From contig NZ_JABANC010000001.1 of assembly GCF_012931685.1 (NCBI RefSeq), positions 186,001 through 250,000 of the forward strand: a stretch of DNA of 64,000 nucleotides. Reading direction: 5' to 3'. The notes beneath the pieces are model-generated. The model saw only the letters and a list, made by a program, of their open reading frames with translations. It was not told the DNA's origin and made no database searches. A program made the position numbers and the translations under genes. Source of the DNA: Hanstruepera ponticola. Lineage in GTDB: Bacteria; Bacteroidota; Bacteroidia; Flavobacteriales; Flavobacteriaceae. Shown here one piece after another: positions 9,164 to 17,616 of this stretch. Within the stretch, counting starts at the first letter, position 1. Every line of letters begins with the position of its first letter.

Positions 9164-10072
9164 ATGTTCGGAAAGAAAAAAAGCAATAATCCAGAAATAG
9201 ACAAAGAACAATTAGAACTCATAAAACATGCCCAAAAGCGCATCAAACAAAAAAAGCGTTTGTATGCGCATTTTGTGGTATTCCTCATTGGCGCTGTTTT
9301 TTTAATAGTCGCCAACCTTGTTTTAAACATTGGTAAAGACGTCACATTTTTTGGAATTAACTGGTTTGTTTTTGCCATTTTAGCTTGGTTATTTCTATTT
9401 ATTTATCACCTTTTCAATGTATTTGTGACTTCCAAATTGTTAAGTAAAAAGTGGGAAGAAAAACAACTCAATAGTTTAGTTACCAAACAAAAAGAACGAA
9501 TTGCCGAAATCCAAAAACAAATTGATAAAGATTACCCGCTTCCTAAAGTTTCAAAAACACCAACAAAGGCATTAAAAAATTCCGAAATAACACTTATAGT
9601 TGCGGCTGGTGAGGATAACGCCATAGGTAAAGACAATGATTTGATTTGGCATTTGAGTGACGACCTTAAACGTTTTAAAAGTTTAACAAATGGTCATCAT
9701 ATTATTATGGGACGCAAAACTTTTGAAAGCTTTCCGAAACCTCTTCCAAATAGAACGCATATTGTTATTACCAGGCAAGACAAATATCAAGTTCCTGATG
9801 GTGTTATTGTCGTCAATAATTTAGAAGATGCTTTTGATGCCGCTAGAAATGACAAACAACCCTTTGTAATTGGTGGTGGGGAAATCTATAAACAAGCCAT
9901 GCCATTTGCTGATAAAATTGAATTAACTCGTGTGCATGAAAGCTTTGAAAATGCGGACACCTTTTTCCCTGAAATTGATGAAACGGTTTGGAAAGAAACC
10001 CAGAAAACTTTCCATGATAAAGACGAAAAACACCAATACCCGTTTTCGTTTATTACCTATTTACGCAGTTAA
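9164..10072 (+). CDS. folA: 2TM-domain / dihydrofolate reductase fusion protein
   Basis: 302 residues with two parts. Residues 15-120 form a 2TM domain (basic helix, TM about 34-53, TM about 62-86, then a charged coiled helix). Residues 142-302 are a complete dihydrofolate reductase: L-I-V-A-A-G-E-D-N-A-I-G-K, W-H-L-S-D-D-L-K-R-F-K, I-M-G-R-K-T-F-E-S-F, and G-G-G-E-I-Y NADPH-binding motif. The second part recycles dihydrofolate made by ThyA. The 2TM domain would tether the enzyme to the cytoplasmic membrane. The frame is continuous with no start needed between the parts, so this is a true fusion in this sequence. The 2TM domain function is unknown. Confidence 0.93.
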   Translation: MFGKKKSNNPEIDKEQLELIKHAQKRIKQKKRLYAHFVVFLIGAVFLIVANLVLNIGKDVTFFGINWFVFAILAWLFLFIYHLFNVFVTSKLLSKKWEEKQLNSLVTKQKERIAEIQKQIDKDYPLPKVSKTPTKALKNSEITLIVAAGEDNAIGKDNDLIWHLSDDLKRFKSLTNGHHIIMGRKTFESFPKPLPNRTHIVITRQDKYQVPDGVIVVNNLEDAFDAARNDKQPFVIGGGEIYKQAMPFADKIELTRVHESFENADTFFPEIDETVWKETQKTFHDKDEKHQYPFSFITYLRS

Positions 10073-10133
10073 AAAAGTGTAATTCATTACAATTTAGTAC
10101 ATTAGCTTTATTAGAATCCCAAATCTAAACATT

Positions 10134-11186
10134 ATGAAACGATTTCGTTTTAACATTCTGATTATAGCAACTACTGCTGCTATGCTCCTATTTTCATGCC
10201 AATCCATGAATAATTTAACCATGAGCGTTACAGAGCCAGCACCTGTTTATGTGCCTTCTTCCTTGCAAAATATTGGTCTACTTAATCGAAGTTTAGCATC
10301 TAAAAAAAACAAACCATTAGACGATATTGACCAAATTCTATCTATTGAAGGGAAAAATCTGGATAAAGAAGGTGCAGAATATACCATTCAAAGCATAAAA
10401 GACACGTTTGAAAAAGACAGTCAATATAATACTGTTGAAATTATAACTACTGAAAAAATCGAGAATCCCGGTTTAGGTATTTTTCCAAGTGCTTTACCTT
10501 GGGAAACTGTTGATATGCTTTGTAAAGAAAATCAACTAGATGCTATTGTTACTTTATCTTTTTACGATACTGATGCTAAAGTATCCTATAAAACGAGAAC
10601 CGTTGAACAGCTGAACGCGTTTGGTATTAAAATACCCATGATTGAGCACGAAGCTACTATTTCGACGCATATTAAAGCTGGATTTAGAATTTATGACAAT
10701 ATCAATAAGGTGATTCGTGATGAGATTACTCTAGATCGTTGGATTACGTCGGTTGGTAAAGGTATTAATCCCACTAAAGCCATTGAGGCTATAGTTGGAC
10801 GAAAAGAATCCCTATTGCAAGCCAGTACCGTAATTGGTCAGGATTATGTATATAGAACCTATCCGTTTAAAATTCGTGTTACCAGACAATATTACGTGAA
10901 AGGCACCAACAACTTTGAAATTGGAAAGCGACGTGCGCAAACAGGCGATTGGGATGGCGCTGCGGAACTGTGGGAGCAGGAACTTAATAACCCAAAAGGA
11001 AAAATTGCTGGTCGTGCTTGTTACAACATGGCTATTATTAATGAAATTAATGGCGATTTGGAAACTGCTATGTCTTGGGCTTCCAAAGCCTATACCGATT
11101 ATGAAGATAAAAATGCCTTACGCTATTTAAATATCCTTAAAAACAGACAAAACAAGAACAATTTACTTCATCAGCAATCACAATAA
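10134..11186 (+). CDS. DUF6340-type lipoprotein
   Basis: 350 residues. An N-terminal lipoprotein signal ends in L-L-F-S-C (Cys22). The body resembles the DUF6340 family of Bacteroidota lipoproteins (E-P-A-P-V-Y-V-P near the N-terminus, N-I-G-L-L-N-R-S). The C-terminal part (about 265-340) has TPR-like helices (A-A-E-L-W-E-Q-E-L, A-C-Y-N-M-A-I-I-N-E). Function unknown. The following hydrolase starts 3 bases after its stop, so the two are likely one transcript. Confidence 0.75.
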   Translation: MKRFRFNILIIATTAAMLLFSCQSMNNLTMSVTEPAPVYVPSSLQNIGLLNRSLASKKNKPLDDIDQILSIEGKNLDKEGAEYTIQSIKDTFEKDSQYNTVEIITTEKIENPGLGIFPSALPWETVDMLCKENQLDAIVTLSFYDTDAKVSYKTRTVEQLNAFGIKIPMIEHEATISTHIKAGFRIYDNINKVIRDEITLDRWITSVGKGINPTKAIEAIVGRKESLLQASTVIGQDYVYRTYPFKIRVTRQYYVKGTNNFEIGKRRAQTGDWDGAAELWEQELNNPKGKIAGRACYNMAIINEINGDLETAMSWASKAYTDYEDKNALRYLNILKNRQNKNNLLHQQSQ

Positions 11187-11189
11187 ACA

Positions 11190-12089
11190 ATGATAAGATG
11201 GCTTTGCATATTGTGTATTGCTTTTATTTCCAAACTGGGAATTTCTCAATCGGCCATTGACATTCCTATTGAAAACGGCAATATCCATGTTACTACCTAT
11301 GGCGTTGGCAAACCCATCCTAATCATAAATGGCGGTCCAGGTATGAATAGTGAAGGCTTTGCCTTTTTAGCCCAAGAACTTGGTAAAACGCATCTAGCGA
11401 TTCTATACGACCAACGCGGCACAGGGCAATCTACTATTTCTAGAGTCAATTCTGAAACCATGACTATGGACTTAATGGTTTCAGATATTGAAGCTATTCG
11501 AAAGTATTTTGGCTTTAAAGACTGGATGGTTTTGGGTCACTCGTTTGGTGGTATGCTGGCTTCATATTATCTCAAAAAACATCCCGAACGCCTATCAGGT
11601 TTAATTCTTTCTGGCTCGGGAGGTTTTAATTTAAGTATCACCAGAAATTTGAATTTACTATCGCGACTATCTGAAAACGAACGCGATTCGTTAGACTATT
11701 GGAATAGACAAATTAGCCATGGTGATACCAGTTACCAGGCACGCTATAATCGTGGGAAATATTTAGCACCAGCTTATGTATATGATAAAAAACATGCTCC
11801 TGTAATTGCCGAACGCCTAACACAAGGTAACCGCACAATAAACAGCTTAATTTGGCAGAACATACGCGCCATTAATTTTGATTGCAGTGAAGCCTACAAA
11901 AATTTTGAGAAACCTGTTTTAATTATTCAAGGGAAGCAAGATGTTATGGGAGACAACATCGCAAAAGAAGCTTATAACTTATTACCGAATTCTACATTGA
12001 TTTTTATGGATAACTGTGCGCATTATGGCTGGCTCGAACAACCCATAACCTATTTTAGTTCTATTAATCAATTTTTAGCCACACTATAA
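11190..12089 (+). CDS. Exported alpha/beta hydrolase, proline iminopeptidase-like
   Basis: 299 residues with a signal peptide (about 1-20). The fold and motifs match the S33/proline iminopeptidase-like hydrolases: N-G-G-P-G-M-N-S (oxyanion loop), D-Q-R-G-T-G-Q-S, nucleophile Ser118 in G-H-S-F-G-G, Asp251 in G-K-Q-D-V-M-G and His278 in C-A-H-Y-G-W. It could cleave N-terminal proline or small esters in the periplasm; the substrate cannot be decided from sequence. It lies 3 bases after a DUF6340 lipoprotein gene. Confidence 0.85.
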   Translation: MIRWLCILCIAFISKLGISQSAIDIPIENGNIHVTTYGVGKPILIINGGPGMNSEGFAFLAQELGKTHLAILYDQRGTGQSTISRVNSETMTMDLMVSDIEAIRKYFGFKDWMVLGHSFGGMLASYYLKKHPERLSGLILSGSGGFNLSITRNLNLLSRLSENERDSLDYWNRQISHGDTSYQARYNRGKYLAPAYVYDKKHAPVIAERLTQGNRTINSLIWQNIRAINFDCSEAYKNFEKPVLIIQGKQDVMGDNIAKEAYNLLPNSTLIFMDNCAHYGWLEQPITYFSSINQFLATL

Positions 12090-12090
12090 A

Positions 12091-12121
12091 TTGACTTTGC
12101 AAAATTTTTAAGCTAACTTCG
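12091..12121 (+). promoter_or_regulatory. Bacteroidota-type promoter upstream of small lipoprotein gene
   Basis: TTG at 12091-12093, a 20-nt spacer, then TAACTTCG at 12114-12121, a variant of the TAnnTTTG -7 element. The same TAACTTCG box with N20 or N21 spacing occurs at 29331-29361 and 28087-28118. The leader to the gene at 12228 is about 100 nt and holds repeats. Confidence 0.6.
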
Positions 12122-12123
12122 TT

Positions 12124-12183
12124 CCTGTCTGCCGACAGGCAGATATCTACTGATATAAACAACTTGTATTGAGCTTGTCGAAA
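12124..12183. repeat. Intergenic repeat block: short palindrome plus dispersed GCTTGTCGAA element
   Basis: CCTGTC (12124-12129) pairs with GACAGG (12134-12139) around 4 nt. At 12169-12183 is TTGAGCTTGTCGAAA, found identically at 31540-31554 and, inverted with two changes, at 23050-23063 between the tRNAs. These look like dispersed intergenic repeats; they interrupt the leader of the 12228 gene. Confidence 0.55.
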
Positions 12184-12227
12184 TATTAAAACAGTCCATA
12201 TCAGAACATTGGTGGAAATACCCAAAA

Positions 12228-12749
12228 ATGACAAGAAAAATTGATTTTATAATAATGTCGTTACTATTAATACTTCTTTTATCGAGCTGTGTTAGTAGGA
12301 ATCAATATGGAATAGTCAGGCCGAACAAAATAAGATTCTCGAATAAAAAATGTTTTGATGAAAAGGTTTTTGAGAAAGTAGATACGAGTGCAATTTATCT
12401 TATTGAATATAAATGGCCAAAAAAAAACGATAAACGTTATAGTGGATATAAATTTTATTCTGACAATAAAGTGGCTTTCTTCATAAACGTCAATATTGAC
12501 AGCATAAATGCACTAAACCCCAAAAAAGCACAAATGGGATTTTACTCAACATGTTCGGGAAAAAATAATATTCAAATAGCATATTATCACGTTCAATCTG
12601 GAATTTTTAAATCTAAAAAAGAATTTGAAATAATTAATGACACTCTCGTTGTAACAAATTTGAAAAGTCCTCAAGCTTCCTACAGCGTAAAAAAATATTA
12701 TAAGCAGAACTTAAAACCGAATGAATTAATCTATAAACCCGATTGGTAA
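12228..12749 (+). CDS. Small hypothetical lipoprotein
   Basis: 173 residues. A lipoprotein signal ends in L-L-S-S-C (Cys21). The mature part is a mixed-charge, beta-rich domain with no family I recognise (Y-L-I-E-Y-K-W-P-K, Y-K-F-Y-S-D-N-K-V-A-F-F). The gene is isolated between two operons, has its own promoter, a leader that resembles that of the unrelated small gene at 29424, and a folded tail downstream. This suggests an accessory, cassette-like gene rather than part of a conserved operon. Confidence 0.65.
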   Translation: MTRKIDFIIMSLLLILLLSSCVSRNQYGIVRPNKIRFSNKKCFDEKVFEKVDTSAIYLIEYKWPKKNDKRYSGYKFYSDNKVAFFINVNIDSINALNPKKAQMGFYSTCSGKNNIQIAYYHVQSGIFKSKKEFEIINDTLVVTNLKSPQASYSVKKYYKQNLKPNELIYKPDW

Positions 12750-12810
12750 ATGAAAAGTTCTACCACTATCACCGTATAAAAAAATTGCTAGTTTTAGCTA
12801 AACCAAAGTT

Positions 12811-12876
12811 AGTTGCTCATTTGCTTGCTCGCTTCTGATTTTCCTACGGAAAATCCTCGCACACAAACACGCAACT
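12811..12876. repeat. Nested inverted repeat in gap after small lipoprotein gene
   Basis: AGTTGC (12811-12816) pairs with GCAACT (12871-12876), enclosing a perfect 8-bp hairpin GATTTTCC/GGAAAATC (12837-12844, 12848-12855) with a 3-nt loop. No T-run follows, so it is not a standard terminator. The 205-nt gap contains no other recognisable feature except the -7 box at 12943 and a TAAACGAAACT tail motif at 12895. Confidence 0.5.
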
Positions 12877-12942
12877 TTCCTTATACATAAACGTTAAACG
12901 AAACTTCAAAAAACAATTCAGCATACATCACGCATTTTTCCC

Positions 12943-12950
12943 TAATTTCG
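12943..12950 (+). promoter_or_regulatory. Possible -7 element (TAATTTCG) just before the FAD oxidoreductase
   Basis: TAATTTCG ends only 4 nt before the ATG at 12955, so transcription from it would give a leaderless or nearly leaderless mRNA. No TTG lies at the expected -33 distance, so the call is weak. Confidence 0.35.
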
Positions 12951-12954
12951 CCAC

Positions 12955-14511
12955 ATGATAAAAGAGCTTCAGTTGCGTGTGACTCTCAAAGAAGAAACTA
13001 TTCCTGATATTCTTCTCAAGAAGTCTGCAGAATCGTTAAGTCTGCCTCACCATGACATTTCTGGCATTAAGGTGTTACGCAAATCTATTGATGCACGTAA
13101 ACCTAAAATTATATTCAATTATAAAGTTGCTGTTTATATAAAGGAACCTGTTCCTGAAAAGTCTGAATATCAATTTCACTATAAAGATGTAACTAAAGCC
13201 AAGCCTATTCACATTATTGGTTTTGGTCCAGCTGGCATGTATGCTGCTTTACGTTGTATCGAGCTTGGTTTTAAACCCATAGTTTTAGAACGCGGTAAAA
13301 ATGTACGTGACAGACGTCGCGATTTAAAAGCGATTAACCAAGACCATTTTGTAAACGAAGATTCTAATTATTGCTTTGGCGAAGGCGGAGCTGGCACCTA
13401 TAGCGATGGTAAATTGTACACACGAAGTTTAAAACGTGGTGATGTGCGTCGTATTTTTGAAAATCTGGTGTATCATGGTGCTACCGATCAAATTCTTGTG
13501 GATGCTCATCCACATATTGGTACAAACAAACTCCCCAAAGTGGTTCAGAATATTAGAGAAACTATTTTAAAATATGGTGGTGAAGTTCATTTTGAAACAC
13601 GCGTTGTAGATTTTGTAATCAAGAACAATGAAATTAAAAGCATCCAGTTACAAAATGGCGAAGAACTTACAGCCAACCGTGTTATTTTAGCTACTGGACA
13701 TTCAGCTAGAGATATTTTTTATCTCTTACACAACAAGAAAATAGCATTAGAAGCCAAATCGTTTGCCATGGGAGTTCGTGTAGAACATCCACAACATATT
13801 ATCGATTCTATTCAATATCATTGCCAAGGATTACGCGATGAATTGCTTCCAGCCGCTTCTTATAGTTTGGTGCAACAAGTTAATGATAGAGGTGTCTATT
13901 CGTTTTGCATGTGTCCAGGCGGTTTTATTGTACCTGCCGCTACTGCTAATGGCGAAGTAGTCGTGAATGGTATGTCGCCTTCAAAACGAAATAATCTGTT
14001 TGCCAATTCAGGAATTGTTGTCGAAATTAATGTGGAAAAAGATTTACCCAAATATGAATCATTTGGTGTGCTGAAAGGTTTAGAATATCAAAAAGATTTA
14101 GAACGATTAGCATTTACTTCAGGCGGACGAACACAAACAGCTCCTGCACAACGCCTAACCGATTTTGTTGAAGGTCGCTTATCAGCAGATTTAAATCCAT
14201 GCTCCTATCAACCTGGTTTAAAAAGTGCGCCTTTACACTCCTTACTTCCTAAATTAATAGGTAGCAGATTACGTAAAGGTTTTCAAGCTTTTGGTGAAAA
14301 AATGCATGGTTATTATACCGATCAGGCTAATGTTGTAGGTGTAGAATCTAGAACCTCCTCTCCTGTTAGTATTCCAAGAAATGAAAATTTAGAGCACATT
14401 CAAATTAAAGGCTTATACCCTTGTGGCGAAGGTGGCGGTTATGCTGGTGGTATTGTTTCTGCTGCTATGGATGGCGAGCGTTGTGCCGAAGCTGCCATTA
14501 AAGGCTTATAA
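12955..14511 (+). CDS. NAD(P)/FAD-dependent oxidoreductase (COG2509-like)
   Basis: 518 residues. An N-terminal region of about 80 residues resembling the domain that precedes the flavin fold in this family is followed by a dinucleotide-binding motif G-F-G-P-A-G-M-Y-A-A (about 83-92), an E-R-G-K flavin ribose site, G-E-G-G-A-G-T-Y-S-D-G-K-L, and a C-terminal G-E-G-G-G-Y-A-G-G-I-V-S-A-A-M-D-G FAD-closing motif. The family is widespread and usually annotated as an uncharacterised FAD-dependent dehydrogenase. The physiological substrate is unknown. fabD follows after 45 nt. Confidence 0.88.
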   Translation: MIKELQLRVTLKEETIPDILLKKSAESLSLPHHDISGIKVLRKSIDARKPKIIFNYKVAVYIKEPVPEKSEYQFHYKDVTKAKPIHIIGFGPAGMYAALRCIELGFKPIVLERGKNVRDRRRDLKAINQDHFVNEDSNYCFGEGGAGTYSDGKLYTRSLKRGDVRRIFENLVYHGATDQILVDAHPHIGTNKLPKVVQNIRETILKYGGEVHFETRVVDFVIKNNEIKSIQLQNGEELTANRVILATGHSARDIFYLLHNKKIALEAKSFAMGVRVEHPQHIIDSIQYHCQGLRDELLPAASYSLVQQVNDRGVYSFCMCPGGFIVPAATANGEVVVNGMSPSKRNNLFANSGIVVEINVEKDLPKYESFGVLKGLEYQKDLERLAFTSGGRTQTAPAQRLTDFVEGRLSADLNPCSYQPGLKSAPLHSLLPKLIGSRLRKGFQAFGEKMHGYYTDQANVVGVESRTSSPVSIPRNENLEHIQIKGLYPCGEGGGYAGGIVSAAMDGERCAEAAIKGL

Positions 14512-14526
14512 GTTTAATATTATTGC

Positions 14527-14534
14527 TATTTTTG
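14527..14534 (+). promoter_or_regulatory. -7 element upstream of fabD
   Basis: TATTTTTG matches TAnnTTTG exactly and lies 22 nt before the fabD ATG. No TTG was found at the usual -33 spacing. Confidence 0.45.
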
Positions 14535-14556
14535 CAGCAATAAAAATTAGAAACAC

Positions 14557-15450
14557 ATGAACGCATATATATTTCCAGGTCAAGGGGCTCAATTTTCAGG
14601 AATGGGTTTAGACCTTTATGAAAACTCACCATTAGCACAAGAATTGTTTGAAAAAGCCAACGATATATTAGGTTTCAACATTACCGATATTATGTTTGAA
14701 GGTTCGGCTGAAGACTTAAAAGAAACTAAAGTTACCCAACCTGCTATCTTTTTACACTCCGTTATTTTAGCCAAAACATTAGGAGACAGCTTTAAGCCAG
14801 ATATGGTAGCTGGACACTCGTTAGGTGAATTCTCGGCATTGGTAGCCAATGGTGCTTTGACATTTGAAGATGGTTTAAAATTAGTATCACAACGTGCTAT
14901 GGCCATGCAGAAAGCCTGTGAATTACAACCAAGTACTATGGCAGCTGTTTTAGGTTTGGATGATGATGTGGTTGAAAAAATATGTGCTACAACAGAAGGA
15001 GTTGTTGTTGCAGCAAATTATAACTGTCCTGGACAATTAGTGATTTCAGGAGAAGTTGATGCTATTAATTTAGCTTGTGAATCGTTAAAAGCTGAAGGCG
15101 CACGTCGTGCTTTAGTCCTGCCTGTTGGTGGCGCATTTCACTCACCACTTATGGAGCCAGCTCGAGAAGAATTGGCAGCCGCAATAGAAAATACAACATT
15201 TAGTAAGCCAAATTGCCCAATATATCAAAATGTTACTGCAAGCGCAATAACAGATGAAACAGAAATTAAAGCCAATTTAATTTCTCAATTAACGGCTCCG
15301 GTAAAATGGACACAATCCGTGCAACAAATGATTGTAGATGGCGCAACTTTATTTACTGAAGTTGGTCCAGGTAATGTATTGCAAGGTTTGGTTAAGAAAA
15401 TTAATCGTGAGGCTCAAACGGCTTCTGCTACATTTGAAAAAGAAGCTTAA
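14557..15450 (+). CDS. fabD: Malonyl-CoA:ACP transacylase
   Basis: Transfers malonyl from CoA to acyl carrier protein, the entry step of type II fatty acid synthesis in the cytoplasm. 297 residues, usual for FabD. The motif F-P-G-Q-G-A-Q begins at residue 6, the nucleophile is Ser88 in G-H-S-L-G-E-F, and the catalytic His195 lies in G-G-A-F-H-S-P-L-M. The stop overlaps the lspA start by one base (TAATG), indicating translational coupling. Confidence 0.97.
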   Translation: MNAYIFPGQGAQFSGMGLDLYENSPLAQELFEKANDILGFNITDIMFEGSAEDLKETKVTQPAIFLHSVILAKTLGDSFKPDMVAGHSLGEFSALVANGALTFEDGLKLVSQRAMAMQKACELQPSTMAAVLGLDDDVVEKICATTEGVVVAANYNCPGQLVISGEVDAINLACESLKAEGARRALVLPVGGAFHSPLMEPAREELAAAIENTTFSKPNCPIYQNVTASAITDETEIKANLISQLTAPVKWTQSVQQMIVDGATLFTEVGPGNVLQGLVKKINREAQTASATFEKEA

Positions 15451-15950
15451 TGAAATTATCTCGTACAGCTTTTATAATGGTATTGATTGTTTTCAATATA
15501 GCCATAGATCAAATTTCTAAAGTTATTGTTAGAGCGCAAGTAATTCCTGGAAGTGAATCAGAAATTTTAGGTGATTACTTGACGCTTCATAATGTTGAAA
15601 ATACTGGTGCCTTTTTAGGCATGGGTAGTGATTTCAATCCTACATTACGATTAATACTTCTGTTAATTCTACCCATTAGCGTTTTAGGGTATGTTCTTTA
15701 TTATATCATAAAAAATAAAACATTAGACAGATTATCTTTGATAGGGTTTTGCTGTATTATTGGTGGAGGTATTGCCAATGTTTACGATAGAATTATGTAT
15801 GGTTCTGTAACCGATTTCTTGCATATTGATTTAGGAGGTGTGTTTAGAACAGGAATTTTTAATGTAGCCGATATGTCGGTTATGCTCGGTATGGGACTGT
15901 TACTTTACAGTAATTTTAAAACCAATAAAAAAGAAAAAGCCTCAAATTAA
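15450..15950 (+). CDS. lspA: Signal peptidase II (prolipoprotein signal peptidase)
   Basis: Inner-membrane aspartyl protease that removes signal peptides from diacylglyceryl prolipoproteins, needed for the several lipoproteins encoded in this window. 166 residues with four hydrophobic segments. Conserved elements are N-T-G-A-F-L-G (51-57), G-G-G-I-A-N-V-Y-D-R (catalytic Asp113) and F-N-V-A-D-M (catalytic Asp141). It overlaps fabD by one base. The 3' end of the coding sequence forms the left arm of the terminator. Confidence 0.97.
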   Translation: MKLSRTAFIMVLIVFNIAIDQISKVIVRAQVIPGSESEILGDYLTLHNVENTGAFLGMGSDFNPTLRLILLLILPISVLGYVLYYIIKNKTLDRLSLIGFCCIIGGGIANVYDRIMYGSVTDFLHIDLGGVFRTGIFNVADMSVMLGMGLLLYSNFKTNKKEKASN

Positions 15951-15965
15951 TTTGAGGCTTTTTTA
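15936..15965. terminator. Bidirectional terminator between lspA and small minus-strand gene
   Basis: AAAAAGCCTCAAAT and ATTTGAGGCTTTTT form a palindrome centred near 15950. It overlaps the last codons and stop of lspA and has T-runs on both strands, so it can serve both convergent genes. Confidence 0.85.
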
Positions 15966-15969
15966 TGTT

Positions 15970-16176
15970 TTATCTTGCTAATTCACAAGATTCACAATCT
16001 TTTATCTCACCATAATAGGTTTCTCGATACTTATGTACTGTTTTAAAAGGAATACTTAAAAATTGCTTTTTAATGTAGGTCACTTTTGTTCGTAATTCAC
16101 CCATTTTTGGAGTAAATCTTTTTTCAATTTGCGTGGCGCGTTTTACTGTAATCAATTTCATAATATCATTTATCAT
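15970..16176 (-). CDS. Small conserved-looking protein with C-terminal CxxC
   Basis: 68 residues from the ATG at 16176; a shorter start at 16161 (MKLITVK) is possible, while the frame further upstream has only a TTG. It is basic, with I-E-K-R-F-T-P-K-M-G-E-L, a Y-R-E-T-Y-Y-G-E-I-K-D segment and a C-terminal C-E-S-C pair that could bind metal or form a disulfide. No signal peptide. I recall similar short proteins in flavobacteria but no function. It faces lspA across a shared terminator. Confidence 0.6.
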   Translation of the reverse strand: MINDIMKLITVKRATQIEKRFTPKMGELRTKVTYIKKQFLSIPFKTVHKYRETYYGEIKDCESCELAR

Positions 16177-16287
16177 TTGATACAAAGTAACAAAGGATAT
16201 AACGCTTATCCAAAAAATCACTATTAAACCTTTGTTAATCAAATAATTAATATAAATATGTTAATGATATCGCCATATGATTAAGAG

Positions 16288-16309
16288 ATTCGTAATGATT
16301 TTTACGAAT
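16288..16309 (-). other. Hairpin downstream of the amidohydrolase gene
   Basis: Perfect 8-bp inverted repeat ATTCGTAA/TTACGAAT with a 6-nt loop, about 20 nt past the amidohydrolase stop. On the minus strand it lacks a good T-run, so it is at best a weak terminator or a 3'-end stabilising hairpin. Confidence 0.4.
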
Positions 16310-16328
16310 TATTAACAGTCTTAAAATG

Positions 16329-17606
16329 CTATTTTTTATAAATTTTACCTGATTTCATAACAAAAACAACATTTTCGGTTGTTTTGATATTTTCAACAGG
16401 GTTTTCATTTGTAGCAATAATATCGGCAAAATAACCCGCTTTTAACTGACCGATTTCATGTTCCATATTCAATATTTTGGCATTGGTAATAGTAGCACTT
16501 TGAAGTGCTTTTATTTCTGGCATACCAGCTTCAACCATATATGCAAATTCTTTAGCATTTTCGCCATGCAAGAAAACACCAGCATCCGTACCAAATGCAA
16601 TACCAACACCTTTTTTGTATGCTTTGCTAAATGTATTCTGAATTTTTGGACCAATATCTAACGCTTTACCAACAACAACATCTGGATAATAACCCGGTAT
16701 TTTAGCCTTTTCAGTAACTGATTTTCCTGCTGTAATAGTAGGCACTAAATACGCATCATGTTCTATCATAAGCGCCATAGTTTCTTCGCTCATAAGTGTT
16801 CCATGTTCAATAGTTTTTACGCCACCCAAAACTGCACGTTGCATTCCTTCATCACCATGCGCATGAGCCGCTACATGGAAACCGTAATCTTTAGCTGTTT
16901 CACAAATAGCTTTAATCTCTTCAATTGTAAATTGTGGGTTTTGCCCACTTTTGGCCACACTCAACACGCCTCCAGTTGCTGTGATTTTTATTAAATCAGC
17001 GCCATTTTTATAGCGTTGACGAACTGCTTTTTTAGCATCTTCAACGCCATTAACCACACCTTCTTTTGGACCAGGATCTCCTTTTAATTCATCTTTTACA
17101 CCATTAGTCGGGTCGGCATGACCACCTGTGGTTGCCAATGCTTTTTCTGCGGTAAAAATCCGTGGACCTATCACCTTTCCATCATCAATCGCATTACGTA
17201 ACGAAACATTGATACCACTTCCACCTAAATCCCTAACAGTTGTAAAACCAGCTATAAGCGTTCGTTTTGCAAAATCTAACGTATTGTAGGCAATATCTGC
17301 ATCATTTAAAGTGAACCCTTGAATATAACGCTTTGGATTTGTTTCGCCTTCTAAATGCACATGCATATCAATGAATCCAGGCATAACAGTTTTATCTTTT
17401 AGGTCAACAACCATATCGTCTGATGCAGTAGGTTGGACATAACCATCATTAATCGATAAAATTTTATCACCTGAAATGATAATGGTTTTTGTTTCTAAAA
17501 CTTCCCCGTTTTTAGTGTCAAGAAGTTTTCCGCAATGTAAATAGGTATTCTGCCCTATTACCGTGGTTGTCAGTAAAAGGGTTAAAAAATAAATGAACTT
17601 TTTCAT
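16329..17606 (-). CDS. Exported metal-dependent amidohydrolase (imidazolonepropionase/prolidase-like)
   Basis: 425 residues with a signal peptide (about 1-19). It belongs to the amidohydrolase superfamily: metal ligands H82 and H84 in D-M-H-V-H, a candidate carboxylated Lys207 in D-L-I-K-I-T-A-T-G-G, histidines in H-V-A-A-H-A-H-G (about 244-250), H268 in I-E-H-G-T and Asp341 in F-G-T-D-A-G. Close relatives hydrolyse Xaa-Pro or other dipeptides, or cyclic amides, in the periplasm; the substrate here is not decidable. The start lies 10 nt from the galE stop, so it may be the third gene of a degT-galE-amidohydrolase transcript. Confidence 0.85.
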   Translation of the reverse strand: MKKFIYFLTLLLTTTVIGQNTYLHCGKLLDTKNGEVLETKTIIISGDKILSINDGYVQPTASDDMVVDLKDKTVMPGFIDMHVHLEGETNPKRYIQGFTLNDADIAYNTLDFAKRTLIAGFTTVRDLGGSGINVSLRNAIDDGKVIGPRIFTAEKALATTGGHADPTNGVKDELKGDPGPKEGVVNGVEDAKKAVRQRYKNGADLIKITATGGVLSVAKSGQNPQFTIEEIKAICETAKDYGFHVAAHAHGDEGMQRAVLGGVKTIEHGTLMSEETMALMIEHDAYLVPTITAGKSVTEKAKIPGYYPDVVVGKALDIGPKIQNTFSKAYKKGVGIAFGTDAGVFLHGENAKEFAYMVEAGMPEIKALQSATITNAKILNMEHEIGQLKAGYFADIIATNENPVENIKTTENVVFVMKSGKIYKK

Positions 17607-17616
17607 TATGATAGTT

